From contig JAFVYZ010000028.1 in assembly GCA_017508425.1 (NCBI GenBank), forward strand, positions 1-64,000: 64,000 bases of DNA. Direction: 5' to 3'. Source of the DNA: Clostridia bacterium. Its GTDB lineage: Bacteria > Bacillota > Clostridia > Oscillospirales > CAG-272. The position numbers and the translations under genes are program-made. A model generated the notes under the pieces. The model ran no database searches, had not been told where the DNA came from, and saw only the letters and a program-made list of their open reading frames with translations. Position 1 is the stretch's first letter. Each line of letters starts with the position of its first letter. This document shows positions 33,907-42,501 of this stretch, one piece after another.

Positions 33907-36114
33907 ATGGTAGAACGCTTTAAAATAGCCGCCTATACGAGAATCTCAGTGGATATGGAGCTAAACCGCGATAACACCAGTATTGAGAACCAAAAGGCAA
34001 TCATTGGCGAATATTGCCGCTTGCATTTCCCCACCAGCACGGTTGACTATTTTGAGGATCGCGACTACTCGGGCTATACCTTCGAGCAGCGCCCCGATTA
34101 TATGCGCATGCGCCGTCTGCTGATGGAAAAGCAATACGATATCCTCATCGTCAAGGACCTCTCCCGCTTCTCCCGTCGCACCGGCAAGGGGCTTGCGGAG
34201 TTTGAGGATCTGATCGAAAAGGACGTCCGTATTATCGCCATTGGCGACGGGGTGGACTATCCCACGAATAGCGATTGGATGAAGATCAAGCTTTACTTCT
34301 TCGTCAACGAAATGCCCGTTACCGATGCCAGCGAAAAGGTGACCGCAGTGATCGCCAACCGCCAAAGCAAGGGGGAATGGATCTGCTCGGTGCCCTACGG
34401 CTACGTGATGACCAACACCAAGCGTATGCTGTTTGAGGTGGATGAATCTGCGGCAGAGGTGATACGGAAAATCTTCCGCCTTTACCTTGACGGATGGGGA
34501 TATAAACGCATCGCCAATCATCTGACCGCAAAGCACATTCCCACACCGCGTATGTGTGAGAAAATGCGAAAGGAGGCAGCCGGGGACGAGTATCGTGGCA
34601 GGGTGAAGGAGGCATGGAGCATCGTCACCATATCCGAAATTCTGTGCAATGATTTCTATATCGGCACACTGCGCCAACGCAAATTTCACCGCAAAAAGAT
34701 CAACGGCCAGGATATGCCGCTCGACGAAAGCGAGCACTTGGTGTTTGAAAATCACCACGCACCGATCATCAGCTATGAAATGTTTGCAAAAACGAGGGAG
34801 CAGCTAAAGCTGCGCAGCACGGGACACTACCGCGGACAGAAAAAATACGAGAACAACTACTCGGGGTTTCTCTTCTGTGGGGATTGCGGCTCTCCGATGT
34901 TCTCGCGCAGTCGCCCCGATCTGGCAGATGCCTATATCTGCGGCACCTATCACGCACGCGGCAAGGCGGGATGCACCACGCACCACATCCGCGTGGACAT
35001 TCTGGACGATCTGCTCAAGTCCTACGTTCAAAAGATCTGTGCGGATTCGGCGGATATGATCACTCTGCTGGAGCAGCAATTGGCAAACGAGCCCCACGCG
35101 GTTGCCGACAGCACAAGCGCCGTAGAAGCACTTTCCGCACAAATTGCGGAGGAAAAGGAAGCACTCAAAATTATGATGCGGCAAAAGGTGCGGGATATTT
35201 CCCGTGCGGGCAGTAACGCCGCTGTGCTGGAGCAAACCTACGATGCCATGATCGCGGAAACCACAAATAAGATCGAGGGCCTTGAAAATCAACTGATGAT
35301 GGTGATGGACACCCATAATACCACGGTGCGCACCACCAGGCACGCGCGGACGGTTCTGGAGATCTTCCGCGGCATCACGGAAAAGGAAAAGCTGGATCGC
35401 ACGGACCTCTCACTGATCATCGATAGAATCATCGTCTATGAGGATCGGTTAGAGATCCAACTAAAGGAGGACGTAGACCGCCTGCTGCGATGCGGCACGC
35501 TTCAAACCGAGCTGGAGGGGCGCTCCGCCGCAAATTTTGAGCAAGGCAGAGAAAACATCGAAAAAGCCACCACGGGCGCGCCCTTGGTGGCGGTACAGTC
35601 CGCCGAAAAACGGCCGGACAAGGTTTTTTCTGTCAATGTTGTCAGTGTGGGCGACCCGCTTGAGATCTATACCGACCGCGAGGGTGAGGTCATTTTCAAA
35701 AAGTATTCCCCCATCGGCGAGCTTGCCTCCTTTGCCGCGGAATATGCTGAAACCCTTTATAAGACCTGCAATCTTTCGGTGGTGATCTCGGATCGCGATG
35801 CCGTCATCGCCACGGCAGGTGTTCGCGCCAAGGAATACGGTGAAAAATCGCTCTCCGAGGCCCTTGAAAAAGTAATTGAGGGACGTTCAATGTACGTGTG
35901 GCGTGAAGGCATGGAGCGCATTCCCGCCATTGCGGAGGGGGGCAGTCACACTGTCAGCTGTGCCATGCCGATCCTCTCCGAGGGCGACATCGTCGGCTGT
36001 GTCGTATCCCTTGCAACGGGAGACAAAAACGACAAAACCCTGCCGGCATCCGACGTGGAGAGCAAGCTCATTCAAACCGCCGCAGGATTTCTTGGAAAGC
36101 AGCTGGAATCGTAA
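33907..36114 (+). CDS. Large serine recombinase fused in frame to the C-terminal part of SpoVT
   Basis: 735 residues. Residues 1-140: serine-recombinase catalytic domain (YTRIS with nucleophile Ser14; DLSRFSRR). About 165-275: recombinase DNA-binding domain. About 322-360: zinc-ribbon domain (FCGDCGSP, then CGTY and GCTTHH). About 375-450: coiled coil typical of large serine integrases. From about 470 a tail leads to SVGDP at residue 584, exactly at attR. Residues 585-735 are host SpoVT (EGEVIFKKYSPIGEL onward, the GAF-like domain). In the circular element the last residues would instead be the 25 codons found after attL, giving about 609 residues. AAAGGATAG precedes the ATG. The recombinase is likely active: all key residues are present. 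Confidence 0.93.
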   Translation: MVERFKIAAYTRISVDMELNRDNTSIENQKAIIGEYCRLHFPTSTVDYFEDRDYSGYTFEQRPDYMRMRRLLMEKQYDILIVKDLSRFSRRTGKGLAEFEDLIEKDVRIIAIGDGVDYPTNSDWMKIKLYFFVNEMPVTDASEKVTAVIANRQSKGEWICSVPYGYVMTNTKRMLFEVDESAAEVIRKIFRLYLDGWGYKRIANHLTAKHIPTPRMCEKMRKEAAGDEYRGRVKEAWSIVTISEILCNDFYIGTLRQRKFHRKKINGQDMPLDESEHLVFENHHAPIISYEMFAKTREQLKLRSTGHYRGQKKYENNYSGFLFCGDCGSPMFSRSRPDLADAYICGTYHARGKAGCTTHHIRVDILDDLLKSYVQKICADSADMITLLEQQLANEPHAVADSTSAVEALSAQIAEEKEALKIMMRQKVRDISRAGSNAAVLEQTYDAMIAETTNKIEGLENQLMMVMDTHNTTVRTTRHARTVLEIFRGITEKEKLDRTDLSLIIDRIIVYEDRLEIQLKEDVDRLLRCGTLQTELEGRSAANFEQGRENIEKATTGAPLVAVQSAEKRPDKVFSVNVVSVGDPLEIYTDREGEVIFKKYSPIGELASFAAEYAETLYKTCNLSVVISDRDAVIATAGVRAKEYGEKSLSEALEKVIEGRSMYVWREGMERIPAIAEGGSHTVSCAMPILSEGDIVGCVVSLATGDKNDKTLPASDVESKLIQTAAGFLGKQLES
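35645..35658 (+). repeat. attR candidate
   Basis: GTGTGGGCGACCCG, lying in recombinase codons 580-584. Element sequence is to the left and spoVT sequence to the right. It matches attL at 13 of 14 bases and is in the same reading frame (GDP) as attL. Confidence 0.85.
35659..36114 (+). pseudogene. spoVT: spoVT, 3' part (C-terminal GAF-like domain)
   Basis: 151 codons from LEIYTDREGEV to LGKQLES, the remaining four fifths of SpoVT, with no start of its own. It includes the swapped-hairpin completion (VIFKKYSPIGEL) and the GAF-like domain (VVISDRDAVIATAGV and SCAMPILSEGDIVGCVV). Joined to the first 33 codons at 15040-15138 it yields a normal 184-residue protein. While integrated it is translated only as a fusion with the recombinase. 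Confidence 0.93.
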
Positions 36115-36166
36115 AAACGTGCTTCAAGCATTCACGTAATGCCACCACGATTTTATGAACCCAACA

Positions 36167-36214
36167 AAAAAAGAGAGGACACTCACGGGTAAACCGTTTT
36201 GTTCTCTCTTTTTT
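36167..36214 (+). terminator. spoVT terminator, shared with the convergent polysaccharide gene
   Basis: AAAAAAGAGAG (36167-36177) pairs with CTCTCTTTTTT (36204-36214), with an inner small hairpin. The A- and T-runs make it bidirectional. The rest of 36115-36302 holds no gene. Confidence 0.8.
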
Positions 36215-36302
36215 GTATAAGGGCTTAGCACCCATACTGCATTTGCTCAGGCGAGTGCGATGCTCACCATAAGCGATACTTTCAAATTTCCCGCCAAGGA
36301 CA

Positions 36303-37640
36303 TCATCCATGGACTTGAGGCACTTTTCCGTGTTGTTCCCCAATACTGTTTTCGATCGCCGCAAAAAAGCACACGGCCAAAAATGCATACGGAACGGGGC
36401 AAAATTCGCCGGGGTTGACCTGCGACATCAAGAAAAGACCAAAATAGCAAAGCGCAAAGCCAAATTCGCGGTTTTTCCATACGGCGAGGGAAAGCTTGGC
36501 ACGTACGAACAGCTGATACCCCCACGCGGCCACGCCGCAAAGGCCGAGGCTGCCGATGATCTGGGGGATCATCATATGATACCAGTTGATGGCTCCCTCC
36601 TTGGCACTGTAAATATCGGCATTACCGCGATATCCAAGGCCCATACCAAAGAGCCAATTCTCTTTTATATTTTCAAGGCTGCGTAGGAAAAGCAACGCTC
36701 TTGGCTCATCGGAGCTAACGAGATCCAAGGACACGACGTTGATCACCACAAGAGAAAAAACATACCCCGCCGCCATCAAGACCCACAAAAAATACGTGCG
36801 ATTCCAAAGGCGTTTAATGATGTCACTCTCCGAGCGCCAGGCCCAAAAGCAGCAAACGATCACCTCGAGCCCGACCAGGAGCTGTCCGCCGCGCGAGCCC
36901 ACGAGCATGGTAGCCGCAAACATCACACCAAGCATCAAATAATGCCCTACGTGTCGCCGTTTTAATGCAAGTGTTGCCGGCATAGCGATCATAAGCATCG
37001 TAGAAATGTTGTTGCTCCATTGAGGCTCTGTAAACCCAAACGGGCCGCCGTGCTTGACTGCAAGCGGCACCACGTACCAAAAAGTAACGGCGGCAGCGGT
37101 AAGCCCCCAGCAAACAAGATCCAGCAAAAAGAAGTCGCGCGAGCGGGGGCTGGCAAGCTCATACTTCATAATCCAATAAGACAGCAAGAGCGCAGGACCA
37201 AGACCCAGCATAAACCCAAGCGACGCTCCGCGAAAATAATCGGCCGCCGAGATGAGACCCACGCCGCCAAGGAGCGTGGCCACGCTCACCGCCGCAAGGG
37301 GAAGAAGGGTGGGGCCCTTAAAAAGGGGCGGACGGCGCTTGATCAAAAAGACCGCAAGCGCCAAGACTGCCACGGGGACGAGCCACACGTAGCGAATAAA
37401 AACCGTGAAGGAATCGTAGCAAAAGATCACCAAAAGTGTCAACTGCAAAAACGGCAGGGTCAGGTATTCCGCGCTTTTGAAAAACACAAGACCCAGCGAC
37501 AAAAGCAGCACCAATGCCACAGAAAAAGGGGCGATCCTTTCGGTATCGCCCCCGGTCAATACTGCCACAAGGAATACCGAAAGGCAAAGACCGCATCGCC
37601 AAAGCCCCTGTCCGTATTTGCTCATAACAGTCAATATCAT
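36303..37640 (-). CDS. O-antigen ligase/polymerase-like membrane protein (Wzy/WaaL superfamily)
   Basis: A 445-residue protein with about eleven hydrophobic helices and a large outer loop (about residues 290-350) with ENWLFGMGLGYRGN, which matches the Wzy_C motif region GxGxG of O-antigen ligases and polymerases. It would polymerise or attach surface polysaccharide repeat units on the outer face of the membrane. It is three bases downstream of the Wzz/BY-kinase gene, so both act in one export system. The sugar and the flippase cannot be told from this window. Confidence 0.82.
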   Translation of the reverse strand: MILTVMSKYGQGLWRCGLCLSVFLVAVLTGGDTERIAPFSVALVLLLSLGLVFFKSAEYLTLPFLQLTLLVIFCYDSFTVFIRYVWLVPVAVLALAVFLIKRRPPLFKGPTLLPLAAVSVATLLGGVGLISAADYFRGASLGFMLGLGPALLLSYWIMKYELASPRSRDFFLLDLVCWGLTAAAVTFWYVVPLAVKHGGPFGFTEPQWSNNISTMLMIAMPATLALKRRHVGHYLMLGVMFAATMLVGSRGGQLLVGLEVIVCCFWAWRSESDIIKRLWNRTYFLWVLMAAGYVFSLVVINVVSLDLVSSDEPRALLFLRSLENIKENWLFGMGLGYRGNADIYSAKEGAINWYHMMIPQIIGSLGLCGVAAWGYQLFVRAKLSLAVWKNREFGFALCYFGLFLMSQVNPGEFCPVPYAFLAVCFFAAIENSIGEQHGKVPQVHG

Positions 37641-37643
37641 ATA

Positions 37644-39149
37644 TTACCCCTCTTGCTTTTTGCCGGCACGGTACACGTACTTCCCGTACTTACTGTAATG
37701 GCTATAATGAGAATAATAGCCGAATACGCCCTTGACGTTCACGTCATTCAACACAAAGCCTACGATGTTCGCGCGCATACCCTGCAGCTTTTCAATCATC
37801 TCCCGAATGGCGTCAATCTTCGAGTAGCCGGCACGAGCCACGACCACGTAGCCCGACACCAAGGTGGTCAAAACGCCGGCATCCGCCGTTTCAAGCACGG
37901 GAGGCAGATCGATAAATACGAAATCGTATTTTTGCTTGGCCGCTTCCACCAGCTTTTGCATATTCACCGAGGCAAGCAGCTCGGAGGGATTGGGGGGAAT
38001 ATGACCACAGGTCATAAGATCGAGGCCCCCATATACGCTCTTCAATACACACGTTTCCAACGGATTTTCATCGATCCCGGCCAGGGCCTCAGAGAGGCCG
38101 TGCGCACTGGCGGAGCAATCAAAGATCTTGTGCTGCACGGGGCAACGCATATCACCGTCAATGAGAAGCACTTTCTTGCCGAGCTGCGAAAAGCTCACCG
38201 CCATATTGGCAATAATAAGACTCTTGCCGGCACCGGCAAAGCCCGAGGTAATGGCAAATACCGGGCATTTTTTATCCTGAAGAGCAACGTACGTCAAATT
38301 CGTGCGCAGGGTCTTAAAGGATTCCGCCACCGAGAAGGGCGTCTCATCCCCCAGCAAGCGATCGTCGTAATTGCGTTGTATGTGCTTGCTTGCTTGAGTA
38401 ACGTCAAGGGCGCCGAGATCACGCTTCTTGGCGGTTTCGCCCTTTTTGTTATTCCAGCGCGGGATTTGACCCACCACAGGCATCGAGCAGGTGTTTTTGA
38501 GCATCTCTTCATCATACACGGTCTTATCAAGAAAGGCCTTGAAAAAGAACAGCACATACACAAAGACAAAAGCGATCAAGCCGCCTGCAGCCGTATTCAG
38601 TAAAACATTGGGCGAGTCGGGAGCCTGGTCCAGCGCGCCGTACTCGATCAGCTTGATGTTGATATAGGATTCGGTATTCTCATTGAGCAAAAGGCCTGCA
38701 GCCGCCTTTTCAATGATCTGCAGGATGTCGTAGGCCTCCTGGCGATCGGTAGAGCGGACCTTTACCGCAAAAACAGGCAAAACGCCGTCGGAGGACACCG
38801 AGACCTTTGAGGAAAGCTGCGCCAACGAAAGCTCCTTCCCGTAGGTTTCGTTATACTGCGTCAAAATTTGGCTGAGGAACACATTGCCCGTCGCCTCGTT
38901 GGCGTAATTGGCGGCATACTGTGCCGCACCGGCCTGATAGCTCCTGTTCATCACACCGGCCGAATCCTCTTTGATCTCGATCGCGAACTCCGCACCGGAG
39001 GAATAAACGGGCGACACAAAAAGCTTGGTAAAGCCAAGCATTGCGCCCGCACCCACCACAAGGGCCAAAAGCAACGGAAGCCAGCGGTGGCGCAAAACAG
39101 CCCACAAAAAGCTAAGAGATATTTCGGTCGTTTTTTCCTGTTCGTTCAT
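37644..39149 (-). CDS. Polysaccharide co-polymerase fused to tyrosine autokinase (Wzz/BY-kinase)
   Basis: 501 residues. N-terminal Wzz domain: two membrane helices (about 22-43 and 178-200) around an outer coiled region. C-terminal BY-kinase: Walker A GFAGAGKSLI, Walker A' VLLIDGDMRCP and Walker B FVFIDLPP, then a Tyr-rich cluster (YYSHYSHYSKYGKYVY) for autophosphorylation. Together it sets chain length and regulates polysaccharide synthesis. In many Firmicutes the two halves are separate proteins; here they are one. Promoter TTGACT-17-TATAAT lies upstream and GAAGGAG before the ATG. Confidence 0.92.
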   Translation of the reverse strand: MNEQEKTTEISLSFLWAVLRHRWLPLLLALVVGAGAMLGFTKLFVSPVYSSGAEFAIEIKEDSAGVMNRSYQAGAAQYAANYANEATGNVFLSQILTQYNETYGKELSLAQLSSKVSVSSDGVLPVFAVKVRSTDRQEAYDILQIIEKAAAGLLLNENTESYINIKLIEYGALDQAPDSPNVLLNTAAGGLIAFVFVYVLFFFKAFLDKTVYDEEMLKNTCSMPVVGQIPRWNNKKGETAKKRDLGALDVTQASKHIQRNYDDRLLGDETPFSVAESFKTLRTNLTYVALQDKKCPVFAITSGFAGAGKSLIIANMAVSFSQLGKKVLLIDGDMRCPVQHKIFDCSASAHGLSEALAGIDENPLETCVLKSVYGGLDLMTCGHIPPNPSELLASVNMQKLVEAAKQKYDFVFIDLPPVLETADAGVLTTLVSGYVVVARAGYSKIDAIREMIEKLQGMRANIVGFVLNDVNVKGVFGYYSHYSHYSKYGKYVYRAGKKQEG

Positions 39150-39271
39150 AACGTACTCCTTCGTTTTAGTAATTTACGCATCGCAAGGGGTAGGAAATCA
39201 TCGCAAATAAAGAGAAAATGCCCCGTGCCGCCGCACGGCAACTTACCATATCAAGGGCATACATATATATA

Positions 39272-39300
39272 TTATAACTTTTCAAATTTTAAAAGTCAAG
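39272..39300 (-). promoter_or_regulatory. Sigma-A promoter of the polysaccharide operon
   Basis: Minus strand TTGACT (39295-39300) and TATAAT (39272-39277), spacing 17 bp, followed by a 120-base leader with no clear structure. Confidence 0.82.
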
Positions 39301-39342
39301 GGTAAAACTTATTTTTATGCTTTTTCGCGCAAATGCTTGTCA

Positions 39343-39386
39343 AAAAAAGCAATAAGCCGCCGCGAATTTTCTTCGCGGCGGCTTAT
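39343..39386 (-). terminator. Terminator of nrdD-nrdG
   Basis: On the minus strand ATAAGCCGCCGCGAA pairs with TTCGCGGCGGCTTAT around GAAAA, then a T-rich stretch ending TTTTTTT. Confidence 0.92.
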
Positions 39387-39388
39387 GA

Positions 39389-39919
39389 TTAGCTGCGTGT
39401 ACCGTCATCCCATAAAACGATCTTGCCAAGAGAGCGCGTCTTGTTCAGGTCGATCAAGCGTTGATTCGAGGAGCCGCGAAAGCGAAGACGGATGTCTTTT
39501 TTGGATTCCACAAATCGACCGTCCACAAGCACGTCAACCAAGGCCAACATCTCGTCCGTGGTTTCGACACGGGCACGGCTTTCGCCCATGAGCTGCTCAA
39601 GCGTATAGCCCGAATAGCACCACACGTTTTTTTGGGGATAAAGCGCCTTGACCCTTTTGAGAAACGGAAGCAATGCGCGTTGGTTTTGAGGCTCCATCGG
39701 CTCACCGCCGAGAAGTGAGAGGCCCGAGATGTAATCAGGGGCCATCAAATCGAGAATTTTCTGCTCCGTTTGGGGGGTAAACGGGTCACCGTAATCAAAA
39801 TCCCACGTCACGCTGTTAAAGCAACCGGGACAATGATGGGTACACCCCGACACGAAAAGTGACACGCGGACTCCGGGGCCGTTGGCGATATCACGCTTTT
39901 TGATCGTACCGTAATTCAT
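39389..39919 (-). CDS. nrdG: Anaerobic ribonucleotide reductase activating protein
   Basis: Radical-SAM enzyme that installs the glycyl radical on NrdD. CTHHCPGCFN (CxxxCxxC) starting near residue 31 binds the 4Fe-4S cluster, with GGEPM in SLLGGEPMEP. Length 176 residues is normal for NrdG. It is three bases downstream of nrdD and shares its promoter. Strictly anaerobic function is expected. Confidence 0.96.
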   Translation of the reverse strand: MNYGTIKKRDIANGPGVRVSLFVSGCTHHCPGCFNSVTWDFDYGDPFTPQTEQKILDLMAPDYISGLSLLGGEPMEPQNQRALLPFLKRVKALYPQKNVWCYSGYTLEQLMGESRARVETTDEMLALVDVLVDGRFVESKKDIRLRFRGSSNQRLIDLNKTRSLGKIVLWDDGTRS

Positions 39920-39922
39920 AGA

Positions 39923-42106
39923 TCAAAGATGCAATACGCGCTCACGGATCTCGGCGGTTCTACCCTGATTCCAATACTGCGAGCCAATGTAACCGCAGGT
40001 ACGGCGCGCGACGTTCATCTTGTTTTGGTCGCGATTATGACAGTGCGGGCACTCCCACACGAGCTTGCCGTCGTCCTCTACGATCCGGATCTCCCCGTCA
40101 TAGCCGCACACCTGGCAGTAATCGCTCTTGGTGTTCAGCTCGGCATACATAATATTATTATAGATAAACTTCATCACCTCAAGCACGGCATCCAGGTTAT
40201 CCTGCATATTGGGCACCTCGACGTAGCTGATCGCGCCGCCGGGCGAGAGCTCCTGAAACTTCGATTCAAACGCAAGCTTGTCGAAGGCATCAATCTCCTC
40301 GGTCACGTGAACGTGATAGGAATTGGTGATATAGCTCTTATCCGTCACACCCTTGATCTTGCCGAAGCGCTTTTGCAAGCACTTGGCAAATTTATAGGTG
40401 GTGGACTCAAGGGGCGTACCGTAAAGCGAATAGTGAATGTTCTCGGCCATCTTCCATTTCTTGCAAGCGTCATTGAGCTTTTGCATGATCTCAAGACCAA
40501 ATTTCTCGCCCTCGGGGTCGGTTAATTTCTTACCCGTTACAGCATATACGCATTCCCAAAGGCCTGCGTAGCCGAGCGAAATGGTCGAGTAACCGCCGTG
40601 CAAGAGCTTTGTGATCGGCTCACCCTTTTCAAGACGGGCAAGGGCCCCGTACTGCCACAAAATGGGGGCTGCATCGGAAAGCGTGCCCTCAAGACGCTCG
40701 TGACGGCACTGCAGGGCGCGGTGGCAAAGCTCAAGACGCTCGTCAAGCACCTGCCAGAATTTTTCAACATTTCGCCCGTCCATCGTAGCGGTGCAGGCAA
40801 CGTCCACCAGGTTGATGGTCACAACACCCTGATTGAAGCGGCCATAATACTTGGCCTTGCCATTCTCATCGACCCAAGGCGTGAGGAAGGAGCGGCAGCC
40901 CATACAGGTATAGCACTGACCGTCACCGTTTTCATCGACCTTCAGGCTCTTCATCACCTTCTCGGAGATGTAATCGGGCACCATACGCTTCGCGGTGCAC
41001 TGTGCGGCCAGCTTGGTCAGCTCATAATACGGCGCATCCTCGTGAATGTTATCCTCCTCGAGCACGTAGATCAGCTTGGGGAACGCGGGCGTGACGTACA
41101 CACCGGCCTCGTTCTTCACACCTCGGATGCGCTGCTGAAGCACCTCGCGGATGATCAGCGCGAGATCGTGCTTAAGGCCTGCTTCCTTCGCCTCGCCAAG
41201 GTACATAAATACCGTCACAAACGGAGCCTGTCCGTTGGTGGTCAGGAGCGTAACGACCTGATACTGAATGGTTTGTACGCCGCGGCTGATCTCCTTCAGG
41301 AGTCGGCCCTCGACGATTTCGGCGATCTTTTCCTCACTGGGGCAAACGCCAAGGTCGGCCATTTCAGCCAGCACCTCGCCGCGGATCTTATCGCGCGATA
41401 TCTGCACGAAGGGTGCGAGGTGCGTCAGGGAAATGCTTTGACCGCCGTACTGGTTGGAGGCCACCTGAGCAATGATTTGCGTAGCGATGTTGCACGCGGT
41501 CGAAAAGCTGTGGGGCTTTTCGATCAAGGTACCGCTGATGACCGTGCCGTTTTGCAGCATATCCTCAAGGTTCACAAGGTCGCAGTTGTGCATGTGCTGT
41601 GCAAAATAGTCGGCGTCGTGGAAATGGATAATTCCCTCCTCGTGTGCACGCACGATCTCCTCGGGAAGGAGGATACGACGGGTAATATCCTTACTGACCT
41701 CACCGGCCATATAGTCGCGCTGGACCGAATTGACAGTGGGGTTTTTGTTGGCGTTTTCTTGCTTAGCCTCCTCGTTATTGCACTCGATCAGCGAGAGGAT
41801 GTTGCCGTCCGTGGTGTTGGCACGGCGTGCAAGGTTACGGGTAAAGCGATAGCGAATGTAGCGCTTGGCGGTTTCGGGAGCATTTTGCTGGATAATGAGT
41901 GTCTCGACCAGCTCCTGGATCTCCTCAACGGACAGGGCGCGGCCCACGTCCTCGCAATAATCCTCGATCACAAAGGAAATGTAATCGATCTGGCGCTTGG
42001 TGAGCTCAGGCTTCCCCTCGCCACTGTCGTTCGCCTTCTCGATCGCGCGCACGATTTTTTGGCGGTCAAAGGTTACTTCAGAGCCGTTTCTTTTAATGAT
42101 CTTCAT
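39923..42106 (-). CDS. nrdD: Anaerobic ribonucleoside-triphosphate reductase (class III)
   Basis: Reduces NTPs to dNTPs without oxygen. 727 residues: N-terminal ATP-cone (MKIIKRNGSEVTFDRQKIV) for allostery, barrel domain, C-terminal zinc site with two CxxC pairs (CQVCGYDG and CPHCHN) and the glycyl radical site in RRTCGYIGSQYWN. A NrdR-type box lies near the promoter. With nrdG immediately downstream, the unit is complete. Confidence 0.97.
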   Translation of the reverse strand: MKIIKRNGSEVTFDRQKIVRAIEKANDSGEGKPELTKRQIDYISFVIEDYCEDVGRALSVEEIQELVETLIIQQNAPETAKRYIRYRFTRNLARRANTTDGNILSLIECNNEEAKQENANKNPTVNSVQRDYMAGEVSKDITRRILLPEEIVRAHEEGIIHFHDADYFAQHMHNCDLVNLEDMLQNGTVISGTLIEKPHSFSTACNIATQIIAQVASNQYGGQSISLTHLAPFVQISRDKIRGEVLAEMADLGVCPSEEKIAEIVEGRLLKEISRGVQTIQYQVVTLLTTNGQAPFVTVFMYLGEAKEAGLKHDLALIIREVLQQRIRGVKNEAGVYVTPAFPKLIYVLEEDNIHEDAPYYELTKLAAQCTAKRMVPDYISEKVMKSLKVDENGDGQCYTCMGCRSFLTPWVDENGKAKYYGRFNQGVVTINLVDVACTATMDGRNVEKFWQVLDERLELCHRALQCRHERLEGTLSDAAPILWQYGALARLEKGEPITKLLHGGYSTISLGYAGLWECVYAVTGKKLTDPEGEKFGLEIMQKLNDACKKWKMAENIHYSLYGTPLESTTYKFAKCLQKRFGKIKGVTDKSYITNSYHVHVTEEIDAFDKLAFESKFQELSPGGAISYVEVPNMQDNLDAVLEVMKFIYNNIMYAELNTKSDYCQVCGYDGEIRIVEDDGKLVWECPHCHNRDQNKMNVARRTCGYIGSQYWNQGRTAEIRERVLHL

Positions 42107-42170
42107 ATTTTTCCCTCTCCCTCCGGGCGCCCCGTGCGCCCCTATATTTAGACAACAATTCCAAGAAAAG

Positions 42171-42186
42171 ACACAATATGTTGTGT
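42171..42186. promoter_or_regulatory. NrdR-box-like operator
   Basis: ACACAATATGTTGTGT, a near-perfect 16-base palindrome resembling the NrdR box (acaCwAtATaTwGtgt). It lies between the -10 box and the nrdD start. NrdR usually binds two such boxes about 31 bases apart; only a weak second match (TATATTTAGACAAC) was seen near 42143-42156. Confidence 0.75.
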
Positions 42187-42198
42187 CGTGCAGGAATT

Positions 42199-42227
42199 AG
42201 TATACCATGAGTGGCACAAAAAAGCAA
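42199..42227 (-). promoter_or_regulatory. Promoter of nrdD-nrdG
   Basis: Minus strand TTGCTT (42222-42227) and TATACT (42199-42204) with 17-bp spacing, upstream of the NrdR-like box. The interval 42228-42437 up to the prfC promoter shows no gene. Confidence 0.68.
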
Positions 42228-42437
42228 GCACTTTTTTCACAAAATAATACACAAAAATAAAGGCGCATTTTTGGTGTCTTTGTCATCTTTCGTTGCAAAC
42301 TGAAAAAAACGCCCCGAGATGGTTAAAAAACGTCCTTGACAGTGCCGCTTTGAGCCTTCTTTTCTCTCAAAATCATCCCGCCCCCTCCTTGCAACGATCC
42401 TCTAAAAAGCCGTTTTTTTAAATTTTACACGTCCCTC

Positions 42438-42466
42438 TTGCATTCTTACGAAAAATGAGGTAAAAT
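42438..42466 (+). promoter_or_regulatory. Promoter of prfC
   Basis: TTGCAT (42438-42443) and TAAAAT (42461-42466) with 17-bp spacing, 35 bases before the ATG. Confidence 0.75.
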
Positions 42467-42501
42467 ATAGAGCGATTGTTATAAATTAAAAGGAAAGCAT
42501 T

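Larger units (their letters stand above)
15125..35658. mobile_element. Integrative element inserted in spoVT (about 20.5 kb)
   Basis: Bounded by the direct repeat GTGAGGGCGACCCG (15125-15138) and GTGTGGGCGACCCG (35645-35658), with one mismatch. The two flanks join to give an uninterrupted 184-codon spoVT frame. It encodes a large serine recombinase at its right end, a LexA-like repressor, a winged-helix protein, a tyrosine integrase, and a cargo of Fic, ImmA/PIN and SPFH-TIR genes. No relaxase, coupling ATPase, VirB4, capsid, terminase or portal gene was found, so it is neither an obvious self-transmissible conjugative element nor a complete phage; it could be a mobilisable or satellite-type island. 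Base composition varies internally (A+T-rich at 15.3-19.2 and 21-31.8 kb, G+C-rich from 32 kb), suggesting assembly from several sources. Confidence 0.88.

Noticed and set aside
15125..35658. Complete prophage or conjugative element
   Set aside because: No capsid, terminase, portal, tail, relaxase, coupling protein or VirB4 gene was found.
40598..42151. A 517-codon plus-strand frame opposite nrdD
   Set aside because: Antisense shadow with no start signal or family.
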